A stretch of DNA of 64,000 bases from assembly GCF_965363235.1 (NCBI RefSeq), contig NC_134841.1, positions 49,497,078 to 49,561,077 of the forward strand, given 5' to 3'. This DNA comes from Mytilus galloprovincialis (lineage: Eukaryota > Mollusca > Bivalvia > Mytilida > Mytilidae). The notes under the pieces are model-generated. The model had not been told where the DNA came from. It was given only the letters and a program-made list of their open reading frames with translations, and did no database searches. Shown piece after piece: positions 25,574-36,329 of this stretch. The first letter of the stretch is position 1, and each line of letters begins with the position of its first letter. A program made the position numbers and the translations under genes.

Positions 25574-26569
25574 TATTTCTAAATTCAAGCTGCTGTTGAA
25601 GAAAACACAAGGTTTTTGTCTTGCCTTTGACAAAAGTTGTAGAATATGAGACTGATACAGATTTTATTCTAAGGAAGGTATTGACAGCTAAACAATTTAT
25701 ATAAAGCTTTTTATCTCGTAAGGTAGTAGACCTGGATGCTTCAAATTCATACCCTTTATTCAGATACCTAATTATCTTATAAAGATTTCATCATTTGAAA
25801 ATTAAGAAATGTGGTATGTTTGCGAATGAGACAACTCCACCACAGTTCAAATGAAGTGGATGTAAGCTTTTATAGGCAACTGTACAGCATTCAACAATGG
25901 GAAAAAAAACATAATGTATAGTCTGCTACTTGAGCTATAAAAGGCCCCAACAAGAAAAATATGAAACAAATCAATTGAAATCTAATGGCCTAATTTGATA
26001 TGACAAACCAACAACAGCGGTGTTCAGTATGACGTGAACTTTTTAACTTATTTGGTTTTGACCTAGATTTAGCTGTTAACCCAAAATGGTAATGTGACAG
26101 TAAGAGTGGAGCATCATGGTGTCCTATAGTACATATTCTTGGTTTCAAATGTGTAGCACCTAAGCAAATTCAGTGTGTCTTGCCAAAAGGGCCATGCCAG
26201 CAATTGCCTACACTTCATGCATTTAATTATCTGTCATTTCATAGTCCTTCTCATATTCATCCCTTAACTTTTCTTAAAAATTAACAGTTTCCATTCAACT
26301 CAAATATTCTAATTGCATTATTATTGTATCAGTGTAGTGTAAAGCTGTCAGGTGTGGGATACAGGTTCATTGAAGCCTAGTTGGCAGTTATTGGCTTTTG
26401 TTTCTAAACTACAAAAGCATGGGTAAATGTGTTATTTGAAAAAATAACAACATGTCAAGTTTTATCTTCTATTGGCTATTGTTTCAACAAGTAAATAGCA
26501 GCCAGGTGAACATTTTAAAGACTTTATATCAATCAGTACTGAAATTTTCCATTAAATCAAATGTATTTT
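25574..26569. other. Intergenic repeat debris
   Basis: Holds a Naiad-related fragment at 25806-26030 and otherwise AT-rich unique sequence with no supported gene. Confidence 0.4.
25806..26030 (-). mobile_element. Naiad-related 3'-end fragment
   Basis: 'gaaatgtggtatgtttgcgaatgagacaac' style text leads into 'ttcaacaatggg' and 'gctataaaaggccccaac', in the same order as 31330-31460 with scattered changes. It is a truncated, older copy. Confidence 0.45.
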
Positions 26570-27270
26570 TATACGACTGCAAAACAAATTTTTGGATAGT
26601 ATTATAATGGAGGATGTCGTCGTCCAGAAGACGCATTTGGTTTTCAGACAATAACTTAAGTTCACGTGAATGGATATCTTTGAAATTTAATTAGAAGGTT
26701 CAATACCACAAAAAGGAAGGTTGGGATTGATATTTGGAATGATGGTCCCAACCGTTTAGGAATTAGGAGCACAAAAGGACGTTAAATACCACAAGTAGAA
26801 GGTTTGGATTCATTTTGGGGGTTATAGCGCCAACAGTGTAGGAATTAGGGGCCAAAAACAAGCATTTTTCTAGTTTCCAGATAATAGCTTGTGTTTAAGT
26901 GTATGGATCTCTCTGAAATTGTACTATAAGGGAAATTCTGGGATCAAGTGTGGCGGTAATTGCTCCAAGTGGGGATTTAATAAGTTTGGGGGTTATAATT
27001 TTTTTAAGGGTTCAATTTTTTTTAAATTTTTTTTTCTAATTTCAAATTTTTGAAAAGTTTTGAAGAAATCTTTAATTTCACAGTAATGTGCAATAGATTT
27101 GTAAGATCTCGACATTTTTTTTGTGTCAGAAACCAATATTATGTCAAAAATGTGATCACAATCCAAATTCAGACAGTATCAAGCTTGAATATTGTGTCCA
27201 AATTTGCCCTTACTGTTCAGGGTTCAACCTCTGCAGTCGTATCAGGCTGCATACAGCGAAGCATTTCATG
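26570..27270 (+). mobile_element. TATACGACC-family element
   Basis: 5' TATACGACTGCAAAAC with an imperfect partner arm 'tttttggatagtatta', a GTCGTCGTCC tract, shortened internal units, then 'ggttcaacctctgcagtcgt' and 'caggctgc...agcgaagcat' at the 3' end. The 3' hairpin is degraded compared with the 24326 copy. Confidence 0.55.
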
Positions 27271-29374
27271 TTTTAGTCTTGGCAGGTGAGTGAAGCAGTT
27301 TCCTTGGAATAACTTCTTTGTCATTGAATCCTGTAGACATGCCAGAAGGGTAATAGTTTATGTCATAGGTGCTCTTGACCATTTTCTTGTCAATTTTTAG
27401 GAGAGATTGCATTTGCATACAGATGGAATTAAGAAGTGTACCACCTTATTCTTATTCAGGCGACTAGCTACGTTAACTTCAAAACCCCGGGCGTACACCT
27501 GAATTTTGATAAAATAATATTTTAATCTAAATAAAATAAAAAGAACTGATTAAAATAACATCGGCCTTGTAATTCTCTCTTCAATGGCTTGTAATTGTGA
27601 ATAAAAGTGACGAAGTTTTCTTTTCAACCAAATGATTATCAGGGGTGGGTCCAGATAAGGGCGTAATGGGCGTACCCCCCCCCCCCCTTTTCAAAAAAAT
27701 AATTTGTAATCTGCTAGTTTTGTATTGAATATGGCAATTAACCATATTCATTAATTAAACACATACTGTCATTTCTTTTTATTTGATTCCCCCATCTGAT
27801 GGGTGACTTTGACACCTTTTGATCTTTTTAAACAACCAAAACGGTATTAGTAAATCTATACATGGAATGGTTGTTTTGTGTGACACGTCATCCCCAATGG
27901 TCTTCAGTCTACATCTACCCGGCGGATTGTCACTATATATATAATCGAATAATGATAACGGGTATGCTCCGAAAAACGGGGTTGCATTTTCAGCTTAATT
28001 GAAAACAACGTTTAAACCTATGATTGCGTTGGATAAAAACCGCTCTTTTATACGTTTGCGTGCAAAACAAATTTCTTGATAAAGGGGTGGTTAATACAGC
28101 ACAAACAACATTTTTTTAAAGACCAAAACAGTGAAAACGTATATTTAAACAAAACGGGTATATAATATATATATCAAAAGTTCACATAAAGCTATCGTTA
28201 AAGATTTATTTTTCATTTTTCATGCCCATTTCATATAAAACTTAAACTGAATTTACAACTTCTTCCAAAGATTTGATATCCATATGTTAATCAATACATA
28301 ATTTGAATGGTCCGAAGACTATTTTCACCAATTTGTATCATGGAGTCGGTTATAATACTTCATACTTTGATGCTAAATTGTTGAAATCCTGGAGCTTCTG
28401 ACCTTCCCCATGGACCCTATACCAGGGCAACCGGAATTACGCTTCCCGTTCATAAAATCCTGGCCTAGGACTATTGAAATGTAAAGTAACGTCTAGAAAT
28501 TGGGATTTCTCGTTATTGGTCTACTACTATTAAGATCCATCTAATCATTTTGATATACCATAGACAATTAATGGAAAGAATTCGGCATAAAAAATATCAA
28601 ACCCTGACACTTTAACTATAAAATATACATGTTCTAAGTCAGGAACCGTAACATTAGTGCATTTCCCAATTATTTTATGTTTTTTAGCCAAAAAAAAAGG
28701 TCCCAAAATTTTTCGCCTCGATCCGCTCGGCGAAAGATTGCATTTTATGCCCCCTATTTCAAATATCCGGGAAACACCCCTAAAACCTGGTACATGGGAG
28801 CAAACAATGTCAAACACGAGCACATGTTTTCTGAAAAAATATACCCATATGATTGGTTTGTTAATATATTCAGGTATACATTTATATGGGGTTTTTTTCA
28901 GAGACAAGTGCATGTGAGTCAAGTTTGTATTGATTTCCAGAATTAAATTCGCGAACAAATTAACAACAAGTATAACGGGTAGGGTCGGTTATATCGGCCC
29001 TCCGCCTGAGGAGAACTTGAGGGGCGGGGGAATTTGGAACTTGAACTGCCACGGGAAAATGAGGGTATTTTGCATAGGGACAGAAATTAAGCATTGCAAC
29101 AGGCCATCTACATGCCCCTCGATCGGCATAAAGCTGTTACAAGGGTTCTAACCGTGAAAAAAAACCGTGGAACTCACTTTAAACAAGGCATTGGATTTCA
29201 CTTCCCCATTTTGACCACAGGAACTCAGTTAGCAGATTCAAATTTTGTTCATCAATGTTTTTTTTTTATCTTTTTTTCGTGTTTCCTGTCTATATTTGGT
29301 TTACATTATTAACATTTTTCCAGATTGCACCAATGTTTCTTTGTTTTCTAGCAATGTGCAGTTTACTAGCATTT
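27271..29374. other. Intergenic DNA with repeat remnants
   Basis: At about 27465-27640, 'gactagctacgttaact' and 'cgggcgtacacctg' match the left part of the hAT-like element at 51404-52587, without its right end. A C run lies at about 27676-27688. The 137-codon minus-strand frame near 28.5-28.9 kb shows no domain, and the AT-rich strings in it look non-coding. No gene is supported. Confidence 0.4.
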
Positions 29375-29560
29375 TCCAGTCTACAAAACTAAGAATTAGT
29401 GATCATTATTTAAATATAGAAATAGGAAGACTTTCTAATATTCCTAAAGAGCAGAGATTATGCCTTAAATGTAACAAATTAGAAGATGAAAACATTTTTT
29501 ATTAGATTGTATATTAAATAGGGAACTTAGAAACTTTGAAACTAAACTTTTCTGTTAAAG
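29375..29560 (+). pseudogene. Non-LTR retrotransposon (LINE) ORF2 C-terminal remnant
   Basis: The frame reads LRISDHYLNIEIGRL, PKEQRLCLKCN and LEDENIF, then shifts by one base to continue LLDCILNRELRN. This pattern (helix, 'IE.GR', a Cys pair, an 'EDE.HFLL.C' segment) is the C-terminal zinc-knuckle-like region of many animal LINE polymerases. The minus-strand fragment at 54735-55012 is of the same kind. It is broken by the frameshift and has no upstream polymerase domain. Confidence 0.5.
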
Positions 29561-30309
29561 ATTTGTCTGATAAAAACGGTGATTTATATACTCAATCTAT
29601 CAACTTCAGGACCAGGACAGGGGACACTGGAATATTTACTGTAATTAAATGATTGTGTATATATATATATATTATGTGAATTTTAGATATATAATCTATT
29701 TATTTTGTATATGTCACAAACTTAATGTTGATATAGTTTATATTGCATAAATATTTAAATTGAATTAAAAATATATTTAAGTCGAACTTAGCGTTAATAA
29801 ACAAATGTCGTCTTCCATTTATGAACGTCACTTGAATGCCGGCAGTCAACAGAAATCAACGTATCATGGCAAAGACTAAAAAGATTATTGAAACCTAGCC
29901 ACATATATGATTTGTGCATACATAGCAGTGTTCTAGCCAGGATTTGAAAAGGGCAGGGTGCTAGTCAGAAAAAGGGCATTTAACGCGTAAATGTCATTAA
30001 AAAAAGGGCAAATTCAATTATTTAAAACTCACAGTTTATTTGCTCATAAAATAAGCACTATGACTATGGACTTTTGGGTATAATCAAGTTTTAATAGTTA
30101 TAGATTTCAAAAGCCTTTTTGACGCATACTTCTCTGTTTATAATTGACAATCTCAAACATTTTCAACCACATTCTATTTTAAACTGAATTTGAGTGCAAT
30201 GGAACAGTACCCATCATTTTTTTTTTATCAATATTACATATTTACATACTGTCATCATAATGACATTGGTGAGAAGTTTTTATATACAGAGTTGTTAGTA
30301 GTTATCCTC
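29561..30309. other. AT-rich intergenic DNA, no gene seen
   Basis: Contains a short TA run near 29660 and no supported feature. Confidence 0.4.
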
Positions 30310-30752
30310 CTACACAGCCAATTTTGCATAGGTACTATTTTTGTACTTAAAATCTGTAGTACTGAAAATTTACTTTTTATATTATTTAAGTACTATTTCT
30401 TTACTTTAAAATTATTGTACTATTTACGTACCTGTATTTTTCAGTACTTGATTTGTACTTAAAATTTTGGTACAGAAATAATACCAAAAGCGATCACAAT
30501 ATTCCATGTTTGAAAATCATAATTTTAAGATATTTGAAATAGACATAATATCAAAATGCTGAAAATGTAACGTTGTAACCAAAAATATGTAGTACTTAAA
30601 TTTCCAAGTACAAATCAAGTACTGTAAAATACAGGTACCTAAATATTACAATAATTTTAGAGTAACAAAATAGTACTGAATTTTAGAAGTTGATTTCCAG
30701 TACTACAGATTTTTGATACAGACATAGTACCTATGCAAAAGTAGTTGTGTAC
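30310..30752. mobile_element. Long-arm foldback MITE rich in GTAC
   Basis: Arms of about 160 bases (30310-30470 and 30592-30752) are inverted copies, sharing blocks such as TTTTGCATAGGTACTAT, ATCTGTAGTACTG and CAGTACTTGATTTGTACTT. The spacer is about 120 bases. Arms differ by roughly one base in six. There is no coding content. The tips (CTACACA / TGTGTAC) do not identify a superfamily. Confidence 0.7.
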
Positions 30753-31321
30753 ATTAGTAAAAACAAAATAAATCTAGATGATACACGTTTAAAAGTTCAA
30801 AAATATATAGCATATATGTCCCTATTTATTTTATGGTAATTAATTTTTCAAAACTGTGTATATGAATTGACGGTGGACAAATTCAATACAAATTATATAT
30901 TGAAAGCGAGACAACTCCAAAATATTTTCAAAAGTCAAACACACCTAGGTGCGATCGATAATTTTACGTTGGAATGTTATCTTTTGTTCTAACAACCAAT
31001 CAAATTGAAGTAACTGTCTAGACAAACAAAACTATGTTGTCGTTTTAAAAAGGCACTCGTCTCAGAATTTTTTCTCCCTATGTATATAGGATTTTTTTTT
31101 CTGAGAAGAGTGCTTGTGGTTTTTAATATCCAATAAGTGTTATTGAGTAAAATATACTTGTAGAATAATTGTCTTTGTTGTGTCATTTTATAATACATGT
31201 ATTCAATGTACTCTTTAATTGTGTATTGGAATAGACGAAAAGGGGGGGCCGACGAAGTGCATCTATTTCTTTGTCATGAAAAACTTATAAATTCGAATCC
31301 GTGTTTTGAATATGCAAATAT
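30753..31321. other. Intergenic DNA, no gene seen
   Basis: AT-rich, no supported feature. Confidence 0.4.
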
Positions 31322-31990
31322 AAAGAAGAAGATGTGGTATGATTGCCAATGAGACAACTGTCCACAAGAGACCAAAATGACACAGACATTAACAACTATA
31401 GGTCACCGTACGGCCTTCAACAATGAGCAAAGCCCATACCGCATAGTCAGCTATAAAAGGCCCCGATAAGACAATGTAAAACAATTCAAACGAGAAAACT
31501 AACGGCCTTATTTATCCAAAAAAATGAACGAAAAACAAATATGTAACACATAAACAAACGACAACCACTGAATTACAGGCTCCTGACTTGGGACAGGCAT
31601 ATACATAAATAATGTCGCGGGGTTAAACATGTTAGCAGGATCCCAACCCTCCCCCTAACCTGGGACAGTGGTATAACAGTACAACATAAGAACGAACTAT
31701 AAAAATCAGTTGAAAAAGGCTTAACTCATCAGATGGACAAACATACAAGTGGACGTGGCCGGGTACTTATACATCCCGACACAAAAAGACACAATGAACA
31801 GATCTGAGAGTACTCGCAGTTATCTGACAGCTAGTTCAAAGCCACTAACAACTAATAAAAAAATCATGCATCTACACTAAACTAGCAATCCGTACACATC
31901 CAACATCCAATGGATTTAGTGTAAAGACGTCATAAACAGCCAGAGAAAAACATGACCTTGTGCAATGCCAAGTTACAGGTATCGACAGAT
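31322..31990 (-). mobile_element. Naiad-related element fragment (3' untranslated part)
   Basis: Begins with 'gaagatgtggtatgattgcc' and 'aatgagacaactgtcc', a variant of the repeat end 'ggggaatgtgtcaaagagag' that starts the adjacent copy at 32015. Further in, 'caggctcctgacttgggac', 'gcggggttaaacatgtt' and 'aaccctccccctaacctggg' match the 3' untranslated region of the intact Naiad read in reverse. No coding part remains. Confidence 0.5.
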
Positions 31991-32397
31991 TGTAGATCCA
32001 TGAATATGTATATATAAAATTGAGAATGGAAATGGGGAATGTGTCAAAGAGAGAACAACCCGACCAAATAAAAAACAACAGCAGAGGGTCACCAACAGGT
32101 CTTCAATGTAGCGAGAAATTCCCGCACCCGGAGGCGTCCTTCAGCTGGCCCCTAAACAAATATATACTAGTCCAGTGATAATGAACGCCATACTAATACC
32201 TCTAACCAATGTAGTAAAGTAAACGCATAACAATACGCACATTAAAATTCAGTTCAAGAGAAATCCGAGTCTGATGTCAGAAGATGTAACCAAAGAAAAT
32301 AAACAAAATGACAATAATACATAAATAACAACAGACTACTAGCAGTTAACTGACATGCCAGCTCCAGACTTCAATTAAACTGACTGAAAGATTATGA

Positions 32398-32475
32398 TTT
32401 CATCATATGAACATCAGGCACAATCCTTCCCGTTAGGTGTTTAGTATCATACCATCATAACATATATGAGAAGAA
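32398..32475 (-). promoter_or_regulatory. SECIS-like element in 3' region of Naiad copy 1
   Basis: On the minus strand: a lower stem from TTCTTCTCATAT, the 5' core ATGA (32455-32458), upper stem GGTATGAT pairing with ATTGTGCC, apical AAA (32440-32442) and the 3' core TGAT (32413-32416). It is the counterpart of the elements at 39386-39464 and 55989-56063. Confidence 0.65.
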
Positions 32476-32519
32476 CATAACCCGTGTCATGCCAACAACT
32501 GTTTTTAGAATGAATGTGT

Positions 32520-34725
32520 TTAGTTCCGATGCAAAGACCTTATCAGTGACTCAATATTAACGCCAAAATATGCAATCTTTAATGACTTGACAACAGTATC
32601 GTAATTATATCCCTTCTTAATAAGTCTATTCAAAGGTTTTGTAAGTTTCTGAGGTGAATACTGACACCTTTGTGCTTTATAAAGAATATTACCATAAAAA
32701 ATTGGATGTGAAATACCTGAACGTATTAGAAGTCTGCATGTTGAGTTATATTTACGAATGATGTCTTTATACCGATGATAAAATTTAGTAAATGTTTTGA
32801 CTAGTTTGTGATATCGAAAACCCTGGTGTAATAATTTTTCAGTAATACATAAATTTCTCTCGTTAAAATCGAAAACATTGTTACATACACGAGCGAATCG
32901 TACAAGTTGAGATATATAAACACCGTAAGATGGTGACAAGGGAACGTCACCATCTAAAAACGGATAATTAACGATAGGAAATGAAAAATCATCCCTTTTA
33001 TCATAAATTTTAGTATTCAGCTTTCCATTAGTGATATAGATATCAAGATCGAGAAAAGGGCAGTGGTCATTGTTAGTATTAGCTTTATTTAAAGTAAGTT
33101 CAACAGGATAAATTTCATTAATATACATACTGAAGTCGTCATTATTGAGAGCCAAAATATCATCCAAATATCTAAAAGTATTATTAAATTTGTTTATCAG
33201 ATGTTGTTTCGATGGGTCTTTGCTTATTTTTGTCATAAATTGTAACTCATAACAATACAAAAACAGGTCCGCAATAAGTGGTGCACAGTTAGTCCCCATT
33301 GGAATTCCGATAATCTGACGATATACGGAATCTCCAAAGCGAACAAAAATGTTATCTAGTAAAAATTCAAGGGCATATATAGTATCAAAGCATGTCCAAT
33401 TAACATAGTTTTTTTGTTTATTGCTACTAAAAAATGACCTAAAAGAGTTTGAACATATATATTCACATTCTGATTTTTTGAATGCCCATTTAATTAGGTG
33501 TGTGAATTTTTCTTAATGAGAATGTGAGGCAATGTGGTATACAGGGTAGAAAAATCAAAACTTTGAACAGATTCAAAATCACCAATATAAGCATGCAATT
33601 TATCAAGTACTTCCAACGAGTTCTTGACACTCCAAAAGTAATTTATTCCACTATTTTCGAAGGCCTTATTGGAACAATTTATTATTAGGTTTTTAATTGT
33701 ACCAAGTGTGCTGGTAAGAAGAATAGACAATTTAGTAGTTGAACAATGGCTTGAAGACGAAATAAATCTATATTTGTAAGGGGTTTTGTGTAGCTTCGGA
33801 AGCCAATACATAGTTGGGACTTTCATTGTATTTGGCTCTGCTTGTAAAGCGGTGGCTAAAAGTTTATGTTTGTTACAGATTTCGTTTTCTAAAAATGGAG
33901 TCAGTTGGAATGTTGGCGAATTGGTGATTTCCTTTTTCAAAACCTCAATGTAAAATTTACGTCAAACAATAATAATATTATTAGCAGCTTTATCTGCCGG
34001 GACAAAAACAAATTCCTTGGCTAGTTCTTTTACTTTATGTTTGATACGAGAAATAGGTTTATTGTGGTTATTGTTTATAGTAAAATGTTCTTTAAAATGT
34101 TGAATACGTACATCAACTATCTTCATTACTGAATTAAAAAAAGAGTCCAAAGATTTTTTTGTCAGCTTTTTCCCGTTTTATCCATTTCATACAGTAAGTA
34201 TGGAGTGAGTCGTGGATGATATTACGACACTCATTCCAATTAATAATTGACGGGGGACGATATTTAGGTCCTTTACTGAGGAATGATTTTAACTCTCGGT
34301 CGCGAACGATGTTAAGGTCTCCTGTTATAACATGGGAAATGGGTCCATAAATATATTCGGAATTACTGCAATTACATGAAGTAGGTGTATTTTCACTGAT
34401 ATTAACATCTTTACACAATTGACTATAATTAAACACAAATTTCCGGGTAGATTTCTTGTAAATATAACAAATAAGAGGTAGCCCAGTATTGTCGAAATAT
34501 CCAGGAATTTGTTCTTTAACAGAATGGTCGTTAAATATACCGGCAATATTTACAAAATCAAAGCCTTTATTGACATACTTAATTTTAATAAAATGGTGTT
34601 TATGATCTTCAGGGCGATCAATTTTGGGAAATAATTTAGAATAACAATATGCCATAATAATTTGAACAATTTCATACTTAGGACTGCTATATGAAATTGT
34701 GTTGCAATCCTCCAAAATTTTAAAT
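32520..34725 (-). pseudogene. Naiad GIY-YIG/RT polyprotein, truncated and frameshifted (copy 1)
   Basis: It begins at ILEDCNTISYSSPKYE, after the endonuclease, and keeps the CxC linker (SCNCSNSEY), the PADKAANN finger motif and the reverse transcriptase through FRYLDDILALNN to the C-terminus LIRSLHRN. Two single-base frameshifts, near 34140 and near 33505 (an A run), break it. At 33962-33964 an in-frame TGA follows NNIIIV at the same place as one of the four TGA codons in the intact copy, so that TGA is shared and is not random decay. It is dead as a protein source but informative for alignment. Confidence 0.8.
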
Positions 34726-34749
34726 ATGTATATAACATACTAGTAATAT

Positions 34750-35338
34750 TTAGTTAGCTTTTAATTTACTGATAACAAAATCAATATTTATACCAATAAA
34801 AACAATATTCAATGATCTTATTACAGTGCGACAAGTATACATGGATCATTTCTAAATTTCCGGGCACGGTTAACAACATTTCCGTGAAAATGAGGATGTG
34901 CTATCCCGTTTGAAAGAAGTTTTCTACAGGTACAACCAAACTTCAAAACCAAATCTTTATATCTATAGAAAAATTTAGTAAAGGTTTTAAGTAATTTATG
35001 GTAACGATATCACTGGTTTAATAATTTACCCGTAATACATAGATTGCGTTCGTTAAAATAAAAAACGTCACAACAGACACGGGCATATCGAACCAGCTGT
35101 GAAATATAAACACCGTAAGATGGTGCCAAAGGAACATCACCATCTAAAATGGAAAATTAACAATAGGGAACGAAAAATCGTCTCTTTTGTCGTAAATTTT
35201 AGTGTGGAGTTTCCCGTTTAAAACCGAAATATCTAAATCCAGGAAAGAACAGTTATTACCGAATAAATTTGATTTATTTAAAGTAAGTTCCTTGGGGTAA
35301 ATTTCAGCAGTATATTGAGAAAATTCTTGATTATTTAA
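34750..35338 (-). pseudogene. Element B (older Naiad relative), RT C-terminal part
   Basis: The minus-strand frame resumes at LNNQEFSQYTAEIYP just after the TTAA MITE and runs through KIYDKRDDFSFPIVNFPF, DVPLAPSYGVYISQLV and the C-terminus NIDFVISKLKAN, with stop TAA at 34750-34752. It aligns along its length with the intact Naiad but is clearly diverged. It is broken by frameshifts and by an in-frame TGA in LLNQ-stop-YRYH, where the intact copy has Gly. Confidence 0.7.
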
Positions 35339-35906
35339 AGTCATATGAAACCTAAAATTAAAAAAAAAATATGCATTTGTTTTTATTAAAACTAAATGGA
35401 TAGTTTTCATTATACAACTTATGTACATATACTTTTTTCTGAGGAAAATTCTTTAATTTGTCCACATTTAGAAGAAGTTTACTTATTTTTAATTGCTTGC
35501 TGCCAGGAAGCAATTCGCCGACATATTTTCCGTATGCATAGTGACCTATGCGTGACCGTGCCCTCCTCGTAAAAATCCGATGATAGTAATACGCATGAAT
35601 CTGTCATTAAAATAAACAATTATCTGATTGTATATGTTAAACACGTGCTAAATACCCATGCTTTTTGTTGATTATTTACTATAAGGTGACAATCGGTAAA
35701 CTTCGGCTTCAAAACACGGCATTTAATGAGTAGCCATATTTGTTAAATCATAACAGACAGATAGAAAAAAAATTGACAATTATACGATATCTTTGCGTAA
35801 AAAACGATAAAATCGTGCACAGAGGACTAAGTTTATGATATATACATGCATTGGTTCAAGAATTGGATGAACATTATTTTTCACCAGTCACTCGTTTCTT
35901 ATGACT
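35339..35906. mobile_element. 568-bp MITE with 13-bp TIRs and TTAA target duplication
   Basis: Ends are AGTCATATGAAAC (35339-35351) and GTTTCTTATGACT (35894-35906), inverted repeats with one mismatch, flanked by TTAA at 35335-35338 and 35907-35910. Removing it with one TTAA rejoins element B between RYLDDIFSL and NNQEFSQY, exactly as in related proteins. A TTAA target suggests piggyBac-type mobilisation, although the ends are not the usual CCC type. No coding sequence. Confidence 0.75.
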
Positions 35907-36090
35907 TTAACGAAAAAATATCATCAAGATAACGGTAAGTGTTGTTGAATTTATCAATTAAATGCAATTTAGACGGGTCTTTACTGAGTTTAGTCATAAA
36001 CTGTGATTCGTAACAGTACAAAAACAAGTCTGCTATTAAAGGGGCACAATTAGTGCCCATGGGGATACCTACAACCTGTCGATAAACTTT
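35907..36090 (-). pseudogene. Element B, RT catalytic core segment
   Basis: On the minus strand this reads VYRQVVGIPMGTNCAP, a 'DLFLYCYESQF' stretch and RYLDDIFSL, that is, reverse transcriptase motifs B and C with the catalytic Asp pair. It is bounded on one side by the TTAA MITE and on the other by the inserted plus-strand Naiad at 36091. Confidence 0.7.
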
Positions 36091-36329
36091 AGTAAAAAGT
36101 AGTATTTTAATATTCAGCCCCATTCATCTATTTAGTCAGACGTCAGTCGCTACCTTGATATACCCTATCTTTTGTTAAATTTGTCGGGTAACTTATGACA
36201 ATAAGCATTTGACGTCTTGAGCCGAACAGTTTTATCATTTTTACACAATTTAATCTACTGTGTGATGGTTCATATTCTGGACGCCAGTCTTTGCTCCTTT
36301 GTAATAAATCTACATACCAAAAAACAAAT

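Larger units (their letters stand above)
32015..34738 (-). mobile_element. Naiad-type Penelope-like element, 5'-truncated copy 1
   Basis: A minus-strand copy closely similar to the intact element at 36091-39977, from the middle of the coding region to the 3' end. Its 3' tip (at 32015) abuts a TATA-rich microsatellite. The 5' truncation point at about 34738 lies 12 bases from the stop codon of element B, so the two elements sit head to tail on the minus strand. Confidence 0.8.

Noticed and set aside
28545..28958. 137-codon minus-strand frame
   Set aside because: No domain and overlapping open frames on the other strand of the same stretch; composition is that of AT-rich non-coding DNA.
34978..35020. 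In-frame UGA in element B (LLNQ-stop-YRYH) as a further selenocysteine
   Set aside because: The aligned residue in the intact copies is Gly, and element B has frameshifts, so this is ordinary decay.
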